From Hamiltosporidium magnivora (taxonomy: Eukaryota; Microsporidia; Dubosqiidae), in contig PITI01000584.1 in NCBI GenBank assembly GCA_004325065.1, positions 1-10,571 of the forward strand: 10,571 bases of DNA, read 5' to 3'. The translations under genes and the position numbers were made by a program. This document shows, piece after piece, positions 8,841 to 10,571 of the stretch. The notes below the pieces were generated by a model. It was not told the origin of the DNA. It did not search any database and was given only the letters and a program-made list of their open reading frames with translations. How positions within the stretch are numbered: position 1 is the first letter of the stretch; every line of letters begins with the position of its first letter.

Positions 8841-10087
8841 ATGAGTATTTTTCTAAAATATATTTTGTCGTTTCTTTGAGTTTGAATTAAAAATGTAAAG
8901 CCAAAAACTTAATCATTTTGCATTTCTATGAAGAAAACAAAGCTAAGAATTTAATTTTAATTGTAATAAAGCAAATAAAATACAATTTTCTAAGTTTAAA
9001 AAACAGAGATTTAATTTTTATGAACATATGCAGTGTAAGGAATAATGCACCGGGCACATTATTTCAGATCTGAACGAAGATAAATTTTATTTGGATATTT
9101 ATTATGACCAAAAAACGAAATCTCTAATTGCATTAGCACCGGTATATTAAAATACAATAAATTTTTATATTTTTAAAAAACATCGAAGAAATTAATAATA
9201 TTAACGAAATTTTCAAATCAAATTTCTTATTGTTAATACCTATTCTTTATACATTTAAATTAAAGAAAGATAAAAATTTTCACCAATTTGTTAGGATTAT
9301 TTTAATTTAATATTTTACAGGCTTTAGAAGGAATTTATAAAAATTATCTAATGATAAAAGTGGATATATCATCTTGATTAGGGACTATTTTATACGAGTT
9401 TTGCTATATATATTTTCTTTGAATGAAGTTGTTTGCTATAAAAAAACTATTTGGTACATATAATTAAAAATGCAATAATAGAAAATTTTGACTTTTATTT
9501 CTGCTCGAATAAAAAGTTTGTTAACATTGAATCGGAATTTATGGAGAAACTAAACAATACATGAATTATAGTAAAAGGTTTGAACAAGCATTTTAAATAA
9601 ATTTTAGAATAATTAAATCGCGTAGATTAATTTTTTGTTATGGAACTTACACTAGTGATTATTTGGAACTTTTAACGTTTATATATTTTAGATCTGATGA
9701 AGAGTTTTTTTTCCATTCATGGGAAAATTCAAGATTACTTCAATATATGATTAAAAATTTGGAATTTGAAGCCACTGAGACGTTAGTTCTTTTCAACTTT
9801 CGATTTTTCACTTTACGAAAGCCTTTTCAAAAATTTTTAATCATCATAATATGTCTATTTGTTATACTTTTGGGTGTTTAATGTAACAGTATCTGAAAGA
9901 ACAGAAAATTTGATACATAATTTAATTTCAATAATTTTTAATAAACTAGGAAATAATGTAGACAGTTCGAAATTGAAAAAAAAATGAGAAAAATTCATTT
10001 AAAATAAACGTCTTGAATCTGGATAAATTTTCAAATTTGCTAGAAATTTTTTTTTATCCAAAATGTCTTTAATTCATGCAAATATAC
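8841..10087 (+). pseudogene. Decayed copy of the secreted LRR gene, 5' half only
   Basis: Base-by-base similarity to the intact LRR gene starts around 8841-8900 and runs to about 10087, at a near-constant offset (4719 near the start, 4700 near the end), matching residues from about 20 to 435. Clear anchors: FNCNKANKIQFSKF matches LNCNKEEKMQFSNF; FKLKKDKNFHQFVRIIL matches FKFKKDKKFKQIIRIIL; HSWENSRLLQYMIKN matches QSWKNAVQLQYILEN; and SERTENLIHNLISII matches SEKTENLIHNLVSII. The copy is dead. The reading frame changes at least three times, with stops including TAA 9043, TAA 9308 and TGA 9985. An ATG at 8841 starts MSIFLKYILSFL, a possible signal-peptide remnant cut by TGA. No C-run precedes it. 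The whole LRR-bearing C-terminal half is absent. Confidence 0.85.
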
Positions 10088-10279
10088 GGCCCGCTTTTCA
10101 AACAAGATATACATTTCCATTTTGTTCGTAACATTAGCAGAACTCAAAAAGAGACCACAAACAATGTGTTCAAAATAAGCTTCAATTATTTCTTGAAAAC
10201 ATAGGTTATCCTCAAAAGCAGTCGCATTTAAGCCATTGCTAACGGTAAATCTTAAAAAAATTCGAACAAAGACTGCCAT
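10088..10279 (-). pseudogene. Minus-strand open stretch abutting the broken LRR copy
   Basis: From an ATG at 10279 the minus strand is open to 10040, but the last part (10040-10087) is antisense to the LRR pseudogene, so only about 64 codons are unexplained. The frame also stays open upstream of the ATG to a TGA near 10310. It reads VFVRIFLRFTVSNGLNATAF, then NLCFQEIIEAYFEHIVCGLF and SSANVTNKMEMYILFEKRAV. Composition is mixed and protein-like, with more G and C than the flanks. I do not recognise it. It could be a piece of another gene, possibly another LRR-family member in inverted orientation, joined here by rearrangement, or it could be chance. The join at 10087 is what makes it notable. 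Confidence 0.25.
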
Positions 10280-10354
10280 AAAGTTAATTAAGTAGTCAAA
10301 GCATAGATTTCAGAACATCATATTTAGCTATGAGTATTTTCTGGAATATAGGGT

Positions 10355-10498
10355 TTTTCGATCAATATAATAATCCTTGCAATCAATATAATAATTTTTC
10401 GATCAATATAATAATCCTTGCAATCAATATAATAATTTTTCGATCAATATAATAATCCTTGCAATCAATATAATAATCCTTGCAATCAATATAATAAT
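10355..10498. repeat. Minisatellite: seven 14-bp cores, alternating spacers
   Basis: The core ATCAATATAATAAT occurs seven times without change, starting at 10361, 10382, 10402, 10423, 10443, 10464 and 10485. The spacers are CCTTGCA (7 bp) or TTTTCG (6 bp). Starting from a TTTTCG at 10355-10360, the order is CCTTGCA, TTTTCG, CCTTGCA, TTTTCG, CCTTGCA, CCTTGCA. This gives 41-bp double units with a final single unit out of phase. The perfect identity means recent expansion. It lies just beyond the pseudogene and its inverted neighbour. Confidence 0.95.
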
Positions 10499-10504
10499 TA
10501 TTTT

Positions 10505-10571
10505 AAAAAAATAGAAATTTATAAAAAAATTAAAAAAATAGAAATTTATAAAATAAAAATTTAAAAAATAA
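10505..10571. repeat. A/T-rich short tandem repeat at window end
   Basis: The motif TAGAAATTTATAAAA occurs at about 10512 and again 27 bases on at about 10539, each copy preceded by a run of A, and the sequence then continues as near-pure A/T to the window end. It is a two-copy 27-bp repeat within low-complexity DNA. Confidence 0.7.

Noticed and set aside
10355..10498. Regular repeats resembling a CRISPR array
   Set aside because: The spacers are only 6-7 bp and two types alternate, so this is a minisatellite.

Overview
The window looks like a low-gene-density stretch of a microsporidian genome. The reasons are: very AT-rich DNA (about 20% GC in background stretches), a single intact intron-free gene with a nine-C run one base before its ATG (compare the CCC-like start signal of microsporidia), AATAAA signals overlapping or just after its stop codon, a secreted leucine-rich-repeat (LRR) type product, and decayed transposon-like debris. 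This assignment is inferred from sequence character; I cannot name the genus.

Layout. Positions 1-452 carry a possible small membrane protein on the plus strand, uncertain. Positions 453-4070 hold no convincing gene: AT-rich DNA with one short minus-strand open stretch (953-1126), a perfect hairpin (2972-2989) and small direct repeats. Positions 4085-6382 are the one solid gene: a 765-residue protein with a probable signal peptide, a cysteine-rich N-terminal part, a helical middle and irregular LRR-type repeats at the C-terminus. Directly downstream (6564-6868) is a patch of much higher GC that reads, across one frameshift, like a decayed Ty3/gypsy-type integrase N-terminal domain. Positions 7633-7962 hold two short open stretches that may be remains of a DNA transposase. 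Positions 8395-8629 hold a frameshifted minus-strand relic I cannot identify.

Positions 8841-10087 are a clear pseudogene: a diverged copy of the 5' half of the LRR gene, same orientation, with stops and frame changes. Its homology ends abruptly near 10087, where it meets an unrelated minus-strand open stretch (10088-10279). The window closes with a minisatellite of seven 14-bp cores alternating with two spacers (10355-10498), then a short A/T repeat (10505-10571).

Overall this looks like an accessory region: one live member of a secreted LRR family, a dead sibling about 4.7 kb downstream, and transposon fragments between them. That fits gene duplication followed by decay and mobile-element insertion. 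The intact gene has no evident operon partner or functional neighbour.
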